Assembly: GCF_900119145.1 (NCBI RefSeq)
Contig: NZ_FPIY01000002.1
Coordinates: 565,579 to 629,578, forward strand
DNA: 64,000 bases
Direction: 5' to 3'
DNA from: Cellulophaga fucicola
Lineage (GTDB): Bacteria; Bacteroidota; Bacteroidia; Flavobacteriales; Flavobacteriaceae
Under the pieces are notes generated by a model that saw only the letters and a list, made by a program, of their open reading frames with translations, was not told the origin of the DNA and ran no database searches. Made by a program: the position numbers and the translations under genes. Positions 55,964 to 64,000 of this stretch are shown in pieces (position 1 is the stretch's first letter; each line of letters begins with the position of its first letter).

Positions 55964-56040
55964 ACTTTAGGGGTGTTCTTTTTAAGAACTGAGAAATACC
56001 CTTTGAACCTGATGCTGTTAGTACAGCCGAAGGGAAAAGT
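55964..56040 (+). ncRNA. TPP riboswitch (THI element)
   Basis: P1 is ACTTT/AAAGT (55964-55968 with 56036-56040). Inside it are GGGGTGTT, a P3 hairpin GTTCTTTTTAAGAAC, the CTGAGA pyrimidine-sensing loop, ACCCTTTGAACCTGAT, the P5 hairpin GCTGTTAGTACAGC and CGAAGGGAA. These are the conserved bases of the thiamine pyrophosphate aptamer. It is followed by 124 nt before thiS, without an obvious terminator hairpin, which leaves translational control as an option. Confidence 0.95.
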
Positions 56041-56164
56041 TGAATTCTTTTTATGATTTCTATCTTTTGATGTTTTTCCGTTTCCGGAAAATGCATTTTC
56101 ACACACAGTTTACGATTTAATTGGATTTTTTAACGCTATAAACTAGCACTTAAAATGTATCTCT

Positions 56165-56368
56165 ATGATACCCATAAACGTAAATAACACGCAGCACCAG
56201 GTTCCCAAAGAAACCAACGTGTTACAATTAATACAGACTCTGGATTTAAATACTCCGGGTATTGCTATTGCTGTTAACAGCACTGTAATACCTAAAGCAA
56301 TTTGGAGCTCTACATTTTTACAACCCAACGACAATGTATTATTAATACAACCTGCACAAGGAGGGTAA
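56165..56368 (+). CDS. thiS: Sulfur carrier protein ThiS
   Basis: A 67-aa ubiquitin-like protein with the beta-grasp pattern and the required C-terminal Gly-Gly (QPAQGG). It is adenylated and thiocarboxylated, then supplies sulfur to ThiG for the thiazole ring. It is the first gene after the TPP riboswitch and lies 24 nt before thiC. Confidence 0.95.
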   Translation: MIPINVNNTQHQVPKETNVLQLIQTLDLNTPGIAIAVNSTVIPKAIWSSTFLQPNDNVLLIQPAQGG

Positions 56369-58252
<1,884 letters not shown>

Positions 58253-58257
58253 TATAA

Positions 58258-58309
58258 TGCGGAAGTTCCTACGCCTTTTACTAAAGTAAAGGCGTAGGCG
58301 CGCTTTCCG
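58258..58309 (+). terminator. Large imperfect hairpin between thiC and the TenI-like gene
   Basis: An inner stem CCTACGCCTTTTACT/AGTAAAGGCGTAGG (58268-58298, one bulge) is flanked by CGGAAG/CTTTCCG, with TTTTATCTTTTG following. It starts seven nt after the thiC stop. It could terminate or attenuate thiC transcription, or end a processed mRNA. Confidence 0.55.
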
Positions 58310-58499
58310 TTTTATCTTTTGCCTGTTCTACTTTATAATTTATACTAGAATAAACAGCAAAAGGATATCACTACAATCCCTAACTCAATAAATTAAATGT
58401 CAATTCTAGTGTTTTTGTAAAACAGAAAACTATATTAAGAACTTCTTGATAATGCAATACATAATTGCACCAAGAACATCTTATCAAAAACAAATAATA

Positions 58500-59111
58500 A
58501 TGATTGTACTTATAGCTCCAGAAAAAGATATACCTAATGAAATAGAAATACTTCATCAGTTATTTAAAACAGGCTTACAATATTATCATTTTAGAAAACC
58601 GTTCAAAAATTACAAAGAACACCTAACGTATTTAAACCAAATAGAACCGCAATACCACAACCGTATTGTTGTACATTATTTTCACGAACTAGTGAATAGT
58701 TTTAACCTAAAAGGCATTCATTTTCAAGAGCAAAAACGAATAGATGTTTTAGAAAACGGCAATGGGTATTTTAACACTTTACAAATGGCAGGCAAAACAA
58801 TGAGTAGCTCTTTTCACGATCCAAAAGATGTAGAAAATTGCGAATTTGAGTTCGACTATCATTTATTAAGCCCCGTGTTTTCATCAATCTCTAAAAAAGG
58901 ATACCAAGGAAAAGGTTTTAATGTTACTGGTACAGATAAATTTATAGTTGGTATGGGCGGTGTAACATCAGAAACCATAAAGGACACCTTAGACTTAGGC
59001 TACAAAGGTGTTGGTGTTTTAGGTGGAGTTTGGAACGCAGAACAACCAGTAGAGGCATTTAAACTAATAGATATAAAATTTAATTCTATTTCTAAAAAAG
59101 AGAAGTTATGA
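58500..59111 (+). CDS. TenI/ThiE-like protein, probably thiazole tautomerase-type
   Basis: A 203-aa TIM-barrel relative of ThiE. Equivalent motifs exist but are changed: HFRKP (30-34) replaces QLRxK, HY (59-60) replaces the Asn-Asp pair, FQEQKR (75-80) replaces HLGxxD, and SPVFSSISKKGY (124-135) replaces the GPxFxTxTK phosphate loop. It is therefore unlikely to be the thiamine-phosphate synthase; the true ThiE follows. TenI-type enzymes aromatise the thiazole and have just such changes. I chose the ATG at 58500 (MIVLIAPE); the longer frame from 58446 has no homology-like start. It overlaps thiE by an ATGA. Confidence 0.8.
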   Translation: MIVLIAPEKDIPNEIEILHQLFKTGLQYYHFRKPFKNYKEHLTYLNQIEPQYHNRIVVHYFHELVNSFNLKGIHFQEQKRIDVLENGNGYFNTLQMAGKTMSSSFHDPKDVENCEFEFDYHLLSPVFSSISKKGYQGKGFNVTGTDKFIVGMGGVTSETIKDTLDLGYKGVGVLGGVWNAEQPVEAFKLIDIKFNSISKKEKL

Positions 59112-59767
59112 TTAGCAAATTACATTATATAAGTCAAGGAGAAACTCCAGAAACACATTTAGCAAACATACAAAAGGCTTGTTCTTCTGGTGCAGATTGG
59201 GTACAACTTAGATTAAAAGATGTAGACCAAGAAACTCTTTTGCAAACAGCATTAAAGGCTAGAGAAATAACAGCTCATTTTCAGACTAGATTACTAATAA
59301 ACGATCATTACAAAATTGCTAAAGAGGTAAAAGCAGATGGTGTACACTTAGGCAAAACCGATGCTTGCCCAACAGAAGCAAGAGAGTATTTAGGCAAGTG
59401 GCTTAGTATTGGTGGCACAGCAAATACATTAGAAGATTGCGAAAATTTAATAAAAAAGGGGGTAGATTATATTGGTCTTGGCCCATTTAAATTTACAACC
59501 ACCAAAACAAACTTAAGTCCAACTTTAGCTCTAGAAGGTTACCAAGCCATTTTAGACGAGTTAAAAACAGATACTCCAATAATTGCCATTGGTGGCATAA
59601 CAATACCAGATGTTGCAAGTTTATTAAAAACAGGAATTTACGGCATTGCTGTATCTGGAGAAATTACAAGCAACTTTAACAATATTGCTACTTTAAACAA
59701 CATACTTAGCACACCTGCAACCCAAGAACAAGTGTACAAATTTGAAAAAAAGAAAAACGATGAATGA
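59108..59767 (+). CDS. thiE: Thiamine-phosphate synthase ThiE
   Basis: A 219-aa TIM-barrel enzyme that couples the thiazole phosphate and pyrimidine pyrophosphate into thiamine phosphate. Motifs are QLRLKD (33-38), LLINDHY (62-68), HLGKTD (80-85), [11 protein letters not shown] and AIGGI. The start overlaps the TenI-like stop by ATGA. It overlaps thiG by 8 nt. Confidence 0.95.
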   Translation: MISKLHYISQGETPETHLANIQKACSSGADWVQLRLKDVDQETLLQTALKAREITAHFQTRLLINDHYKIAKEVKADGVHLGKTDACPTEAREYLGKWLSIGGTANTLEDCENLIKKGVDYIGLGPFKFTTTKTNLSPTLALEGYQAILDELKTDTPIIAIGGITIPDVASLLKTGIYGIAVSGEITSNFNNIATLNNILSTPATQEQVYKFEKKKNDE

Positions 59768-60533
59768 TAATTTAAAAATAGGCGATAAGACGTTTACATC
59801 TCGTTTGTTTACTGGAACCGGAAAATTTAGCTCTTCAACAGTTATGAAAGACGCTTTATTAGCCTCAGAAAGTGAACTAGTTACTGTTGCGTTAAAACGT
59901 GTAGATGTTGCGAATGAGAATGATGATATTTTATCGCACTTAAATCATTCTAGAATACATTTATTACCAAATACTTCTGGCGTAAGAAATGCCAAGGAAG
60001 CTGTTTTTGCTGCGCAATTATCTAGAGAAGCATTAGAAACAAATTGGGTAAAATTAGAAATTCATCCAGATCCAAAATATTTATTACCAGACCCCATAGA
60101 AACTTTAAAAGCCGCTGAAGAATTGGTAAAACAAGGCTTTGTAGTTATGCCATACATACACGCAGATCCTGTTTTATGTAAACGCTTAGAAGATGTTGGC
60201 GTACAATGTGTAATGCCCTTGGGCGCACCAATTGGCAGTAATAAAGGCTTAAAGACTGTAGATTTTTTAGAAATAATTATAGCGCAAAGTAATGTTCCTG
60301 TAATTGTAGATGCGGGTATAGGTGCTCCTTCTCACGCTGCTTATGCAATGGAGTTAGGTGCAGATGCAGTTTTAGTTAATACCGCAATTGCAGTATCACA
60401 AAACCCTATTGCAATGGCAAATGCTTTTAGACTTGCAGTAGAAGCTGGCCGTATGGCTTACAATGCAAAATTAGCCCCAGTTAGACAAACAGCTGAAGCA
60501 AGTTCACCTTTAACCTCTTTTTTAAATGAGTAA
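59760..60533 (+). CDS. thiG: Thiazole synthase ThiG
   Basis: A 257-aa TIM-barrel enzyme that condenses DXP, dehydroglycine and the ThiS thiocarboxylate. The Schiff-base lysine is Lys98 (NWVKLEI). Other motifs are [17 protein letters not shown] and [29 protein letters not shown] chose the ATG at 59760, which overlaps the thiE stop by 8 nt; a start at 59742 adds six unlike residues. It overlaps thiH by 8 nt. Confidence 0.96.
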   Translation: MNDNLKIGDKTFTSRLFTGTGKFSSSTVMKDALLASESELVTVALKRVDVANENDDILSHLNHSRIHLLPNTSGVRNAKEAVFAAQLSREALETNWVKLEIHPDPKYLLPDPIETLKAAEELVKQGFVVMPYIHADPVLCKRLEDVGVQCVMPLGAPIGSNKGLKTVDFLEIIIAQSNVPVIVDAGIGAPSHAAYAMELGADAVLVNTAIAVSQNPIAMANAFRLAVEAGRMAYNAKLAPVRQTAEASSPLTSFLNE

Positions 60534-61635
60534 TTTCACTTCGCTTTTTAATAGTTACAATTGGGACGTCATTGTTTCAGACATTTACAGTAAAACTAGT
60601 GCAGACGTTGAAGCTGCTTTACAAAGCAATAAACGCAACCTAGAGGACTTTAAAGCCTTAATTTCTCCTGCTGCAAAGCCATACTTAGAGCAAATGGCAC
60701 AACTGAGTAGTGTTTTAACTAAAAAACGTTTTGGCAATACTATGCAAATGTATGCACCTATGTACTTAAGTAATGAGTGCCAAAATATTTGTACGTATTG
60801 TGGTTTTAGTTTAACCAACAAAATACCAAGACGTACACTAACAGATTCTGAAATTTTAAAGGAAGCAGCCTTTTTAAAAAGCAAAGGGTATAACCATATT
60901 CTACTAGTTACTGGTGAAGCAAATAAAACCGTTGGTGTAGATTACATAAATAATGCCATTAAAATTCTAAAAAAAGAGTTTGCAAACATCACTATTGAAG
61001 TACAACCATTAGACCAAGACGAGTATGAATTGCTTGTAGAAAATGGCCTATACGCTGTTTTAGTGTACCAAGAAACATACCACAGAGACGAGTACAAAAA
61101 ACACCATCCTAAGGGTAAAAAATCTAATTTTGATTACCGATTAGAAACACCTGACCGATTAGGCAAAGCTGGTGTGCATAAAATTGGAGTAGGCGCTTTA
61201 TTTGGATTAGAAGATTGGCGAGCAGACAGTTTTTTTACGGCATTGCATTTACAGTATTTACAAAAAACATATTGGCAAACTAAATACTCTATCTCTTTTC
61301 CTAGGTTACGCCCACATACAGGTGGTTTAGAACCAAAAGTAGTTATGGAAGATGCAGATTTAGTACAATTAATATGCGCTTATCGTTTGCTAGACGAAGA
61401 TGTAGAACTATCTATGTCTACCAGAGAAAGCGAAAAATTCAGGAATAATATTATCAATTTAGGAATTACATCTATAAGTGCAGAATCTAAAACAAACCCT
61501 GGTGGTTATGTTGTAGAACCACAATCTTTAGAACAATTTGAAATTTCTGATGAACGCAGCACAGAACTTATTGCCGAAATGCTACAAGAAAAGGGGTTTG
61601 AAGTAGTTTGGAAAGATTGGGAAAGTGCGTGGTAG
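60526..61635 (+). CDS. thiH: Radical SAM tyrosine lyase ThiH
   Basis: A 369-aa radical SAM enzyme that splits tyrosine to dehydroglycine for ThiG. Its cluster ligands are Cys85, Cys89 and Cys92 ([10 protein letters not shown]), followed by LVTGEA and the BATS-type C-terminal domain with MSTRES and [11 protein letters not shown]. The presence of ThiH instead of ThiO fits an anaerobic-type supply of dehydroglycine. The stop is directly abutted by the ruvB stop on the other strand. Confidence 0.96.
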   Translation: MSNFTSLFNSYNWDVIVSDIYSKTSADVEAALQSNKRNLEDFKALISPAAKPYLEQMAQLSSVLTKKRFGNTMQMYAPMYLSNECQNICTYCGFSLTNKIPRRTLTDSEILKEAAFLKSKGYNHILLVTGEANKTVGVDYINNAIKILKKEFANITIEVQPLDQDEYELLVENGLYAVLVYQETYHRDEYKKHHPKGKKSNFDYRLETPDRLGKAGVHKIGVGALFGLEDWRADSFFTALHLQYLQKTYWQTKYSISFPRLRPHTGGLEPKVVMEDADLVQLICAYRLLDEDVELSMSTRESEKFRNNIINLGITSISAESKTNPGGYVVEPQSLEQFEISDERSTELIAEMLQEKGFEVVWKDWESAW

Positions 61636-61663
61636 TTAAAACAAACCACCTTGTACACTTCCC
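61619..61663. terminator. Bidirectional hairpin spanning the abutting thiH and ruvB stops
   Basis: GGGAAAGTG (61619-61627) pairs with CACTTCCC (61656-61663) with one bulge, and GTGGT (61629-61633) pairs with ACCAC (61645-61649). The loop holds both stop codons. The only room for a shared terminator is within the two coding ends. No long T-run follows. Confidence 0.45.
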
Positions 61664-62658
61664 TTTATTCTACCCAAATGTTGGTATGCCAATTCTGTTA
61701 CTTCTCTACCACGAGGAGTACGCATAATAAAACCTTGTTGTATTAAAAAAGGCTCGTACACTTCTTCTATGGTTTCTGCACTTTCAGACACTGCTGTTGC
61801 CAAAGTAGTTATACCAACAGGGCCACCTTTAAATTTATCAATTATAGTGGTTAATATTTTATTGTCCATTTCATCTAAACCGTGTGCATCTACATTCAAC
61901 GCATTTAATCCAAATCTAGAAATTTCTACATCTATTTTTCCGTTTCCTTTAATTTGCGCAAAATCTCTTACTCGTCTTAACAATGCGTTACAAATTCTAG
62001 GTGTTCCCCTACTTCTACCTGCAATTTCTATTGCAGCCTCTAAATCTATAGGAACATTTAAAATTTCCGCACTACGTTCTGCTATTGTAGATAGTAATTC
62101 TGTTGTGTAGTATTGTAATCTACTCTGAATACCAAAACGAGCTCTCATAGGAGCCGTTAACAAGCCCGAACGCGTTGTTGCACCTATTAGAGTAAAAGGA
62201 TTAAGATTTATCTGTACAGAACGTGCATTTGGCCCTGACTCAATCATAATATCAATTTTATAGTCCTCCATTGCAGAATACAAGTATTCTTCTACAATTG
62301 GACTAAGCCTATGTATTTCATCAATAAAAAGAACATCCCTTTCATCTAGATTTGTTAGCAAACCTGCTAAATCTCCTGGTTTATCCAAAACTGGACCAGA
62401 AGTTACCTTTATACCAACACCCAACTCGTTAGCCAAAATGTGAGCTAAAGTTGTTTTACCCAAACCTGGAGGTCCGTGAAATAATGTATGATCTAGTGCC
62501 TCACCTCTTTGGTTTGCAGCTTCAACAAATACTTTAAGGTTATCTAATACCTGATCTTGACCAGCAAAATCATCAAAACTCAAGGGTCTTAAAGCTCTTT
62601 CGATATCAACATCTTCAGAAGAAAAATTATTTGATGTAGGGTCTAGGTTTTCATTCAT
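61636..62658 (-). CDS. ruvB: Holliday junction branch-migration motor RuvB
   Basis: A 340-aa AAA+ ATPase. Walker [10 protein letters not shown] is at 62-70, Walker B VLFIDEIH at 109-116, sensor 1 at [10 protein letters not shown] and the arginine finger region near 175 (MRARFGI). The C-terminal winged helix has [15 protein letters not shown]. It drives DNA through the RuvA-junction complex. ruvA lies 9 kb away. The gene has a -7 box directly in front of its ATG. Confidence 0.97.
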   Translation of the reverse strand: MNENLDPTSNNFSSEDVDIERALRPLSFDDFAGQDQVLDNLKVFVEAANQRGEALDHTLFHGPPGLGKTTLAHILANELGVGIKVTSGPVLDKPGDLAGLLTNLDERDVLFIDEIHRLSPIVEEYLYSAMEDYKIDIMIESGPNARSVQINLNPFTLIGATTRSGLLTAPMRARFGIQSRLQYYTTELLSTIAERSAEILNVPIDLEAAIEIAGRSRGTPRICNALLRRVRDFAQIKGNGKIDVEISRFGLNALNVDAHGLDEMDNKILTTIIDKFKGGPVGITTLATAVSESAETIEEVYEPFLIQQGFIMRTPRGREVTELAYQHLGRIKGSVQGGLF

Positions 62659-62665
62659 AGTCTAA

Positions 62666-62673
62666 CAAAGATA
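62666..62673 (-). promoter_or_regulatory. -7 box of ruvB
   Basis: On the minus strand TATCTTTG is an exact TAnnTTTG, seven nt before the ATG. No TTG lies at the right distance upstream. Confidence 0.4.
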
Positions 62674-62722
62674 CTAGAATTAAGAAGTATTTAAATTGAA
62701 AATATATCAATCTAAAAAAAAT

Positions 62723-63544
62723 CTATTCTTTTTTAATTAATTGAGAAGCACCTAAAAAGTCTGTAATGGTAATTAAAGGTGTTCCATATAGATAAGTTCT
62801 AGAGCCCGCTTTAGATGAAAGATCAAACCTTTCTGATGCATAAATTCTAGCATCTGGTGACTCATCTAAATTAGCAATAACAGCTGTGCCTTTTAATTCC
62901 TCTGCTCGTAATTGAGCATTACCAAAAAGATTGATACTAAAATTAGAAATTGCTCCTTGCATTTTAGCATCTGCACCACCGTGCATTGTTAAACTAGCAT
63001 CTTGTGCAACAACGTAAATACTTAAATCACTTTTTTGATCTTGGTTAATTGTAACAGCATCACAATCAACATTTAGCTCTGCCGAACTATTACCAGTCAT
63101 AGATATGTTTACATTGTCTGCCAATGTATTTAAAGCTAATCTAGAACCATCTTGTAAATTAAGTTCTAAATTATCTGTAGTAAGTATATCCTTCATTACT
63201 ATGCGACCATTAACAATGGTAATAGCATTAAGGTTTATATAATTTACAGTTAATAACAATTTCTTTTTAGAAACAATTCTATAAAAAGAACTAATTTGTA
63301 ACGTACTATCTACTACTTCAAACTTTAAAACATCCATAAGGTTATCGTCACCAATAAAATTGTAACTCTCCTCTCTGGCTTTTTTAACTTCTACTTGAAT
63401 ACCGTCTGAAACTGCAATTGCATTAAAGGGCGGTAATTCATTAGTAACTTCAATAACAGTTTTACTTCCTTTAATTTTAGGTTTTTTTTGCGCCACACTT
63501 ACTACCGTAAACAGTAGCAATATGCCTAGAATAATTTTTTTCAA
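62723..63544 (-). CDS. Head GIN-domain protein (DUF2807)
   Basis: A 273-aa exported protein with a signal peptide (1-18, SVAQ) and a GIN/DUF2807 domain. Repeated short beta-strand turns form a right-handed beta-helix, with FNAIAVSDGIQVEV near 40-53, LNLQDGSRLAL and ISMTGNSSAELNVDCD. Proteins of this family are described as putative adhesins; biochemical function is unknown. It sits between ctaD and ruvB without being close to either. Its start is a TTG (63542-63544), matching the signal sequence MKKIILG. Confidence 0.85.
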   Translation of the reverse strand: MKKIILGILLLFTVVSVAQKKPKIKGSKTVIEVTNELPPFNAIAVSDGIQVEVKKAREESYNFIGDDNLMDVLKFEVVDSTLQISSFYRIVSKKKLLLTVNYINLNAITIVNGRIVMKDILTTDNLELNLQDGSRLALNTLADNVNISMTGNSSAELNVDCDAVTINQDQKSDLSIYVVAQDASLTMHGGADAKMQGAISNFSINLFGNAQLRAEELKGTAVIANLDESPDARIYASERFDLSSKAGSRTYLYGTPLITITDFLGASQLIKKE

Positions 63545-63637
63545 AATATAGTGTATTTAATGGTTTGTGTTTGTTGTTAAACAATATACTAAAATAGTAC
63601 TTAACAATATAAGTTAGCCAAGAATGATGCCAAAAAA

Positions 63638-63668
63638 AAAGCCTTTTAAAATAAATTTTAAAAGGCTT
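63638..63668 (-). terminator. Terminator after ctaD
   Basis: 14-bp stem AAAGCCTTTTAAAA/TTTTAAAAGGCTTT (63638-63651 with 63655-63668), 3-nt loop, TTTTTTTTTTGG following on the minus strand. It is about 20 nt after the ctaD stop. Confidence 0.9.
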
Positions 63669-63687
63669 TATATAATATAAATAACGT

Positions 63688-64000
63688 TTAGTGAGATAGT
63701 TCTTCTTCACCATCTTGTAACGGTACTGTCTGAGGAACAAAATCTTGTCCTGGAAGTACGTACTCTCCGTTTTCGTTTGTTTTACTGTAATCATAAGCCC
63801 ATCTATGGACTTCTGGTATGGCACCTGGCCAGTTACCATGAATATGTTCTACTGGAGTTGTCCACTCTAAAGTAGTTGCTCTCCAAGGGTTTTGTTCTGC
63901 TTTTTTACCATAGAAAATGCTATAGATAAAGTTACCAACGAATACCAATTGTGTTGCACCTGCAATTAAAGCAAATACTGTAATTAAAATATTTACATCT
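63688..64000 (-). CDS. ctaD: Cytochrome c oxidase subunit I, C-terminal part (partial)
   Basis: The last roughly 103 residues of subunit I; the 5' part runs past the window. The final helix (TVFALIAGATQLVFVGNFIYSIF, split by helix residues) is followed by a periplasmic/cytosolic tail with GKKAEQNPWRATTLEWTTP and the HIHGNWPGAIP motif conserved in caa3-type subunit I. The tail ends in an acidic GEEELSH. It is the catalytic subunit expected to pair with the subunits at 39-41 kb. Confidence 0.93.
   Translation of the reverse strand, partial: DVNILITVFALIAGATQLVFVGNFIYSIFYGKKAEQNPWRATTLEWTTPVEHIHGNWPGAIPEVHRWAYDYSKTNENGEYVLPGQDFVPQTVPLQDGEEELSH

Noticed and set aside
63477-63839. 120-aa minus-strand frame
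   Set aside because: It runs across the ctaD end, its terminator and the GIN gene start in another frame and has no start context or homology-like pattern.

Overview
The window comes from an AT-rich member of the Bacteroidota, most likely a marine gliding or T9SS-bearing Flavobacteriaceae. The evidence is a full-length SprA translocon gene (2375 aa), two PorP/SprF-family genes, a type B T9SS-sorted surface protein with a gliding-motility C-terminal domain, TonB proteins with the Bacteroidota 'PIFPGCEK' motif, and promoters of the Bacteroidota form TTG-N17-23-TAnnTTTG. The genus cannot be fixed from sequence alone. I see no tRNA, rRNA, insertion sequence, prophage or CRISPR. It reads as ordinary chromosomal core with small accessory pockets.

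Layout. 1-5.6 kb (+): tail of an upstream gene, a protease-fold protein that has lost both catalytic aspartates, a DNA-binding-domain-only AraC protein, an AhpD-like protein, a PLP decarboxylase, and two lipoproteins for sugar or ester hydrolysis (SGNH/CE2-like and DUF1080). 5.6-8.6 kb: metE divergent from an Lrp/AsnC regulator. 8.6-14.9 kb: outer-membrane barrel protein, S41 peptidase lipoprotein, SanA/YdcF-like protein, a non-canonical NRAMP homologue, acs. 15.2-20.4 kb (-): a three-gene surface module (type B T9SS protein, PorP/SprF, OmpA). 20.5-25 kb (-): histidine kinase, LytTR response regulator, gamma-carbonic anhydrase-like protein, fabD. 25-30.6 kb: VWA protein, a second PorP/SprF, Nfu with a duplicated N-domain, dodecin, MscS, tsaB. 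30.7-36.5 kb (-): five-gene MacAB/TolC-type export operon. 36.7-42.1 kb (-): cytochrome oxidase subunits III and IV, heme O synthase and assembly genes, including SCO, a cysteine-free SCO-like paralogue, DUF420 and a 70-aa CxxC membrane protein. 42.2-55.9 kb (-): two tandem TonB genes, vanZ-like gene, gcvH, sprA, ruvA, malic enzyme, queG. 55.9-61.6 kb (+): TPP riboswitch and a thiS-thiC-tenI-like-thiE-thiG-thiH operon. 61.6-64 kb (-): ruvB, a GIN-domain protein, and the 3' end of ctaD, which runs off the window.

How the genes work together. SprA is the T9SS outer-membrane translocon, and the 15-20 kb module would provide a T9SS-exported surface protein with its PorP/SprF anchor and OmpA partner. 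The 36.7-42 kb block is a copper/heme delivery and subunit set for a caa3-like terminal oxidase whose catalytic subunit I lies at the right edge. The thi operon makes the thiazole and pyrimidine halves of thiamine and is controlled by a TPP riboswitch, but thiF and thiD are not in the window.

No wholly new multi-gene system is proven here. The most unusual points are the double Asp-to-His protease-fold protein, the cysteine-free SCO-like protein and its small CxxC neighbour, the NRAMP homologue lacking both signature motifs, the insertion in COX III, and several hairpins that overlap stop codons.
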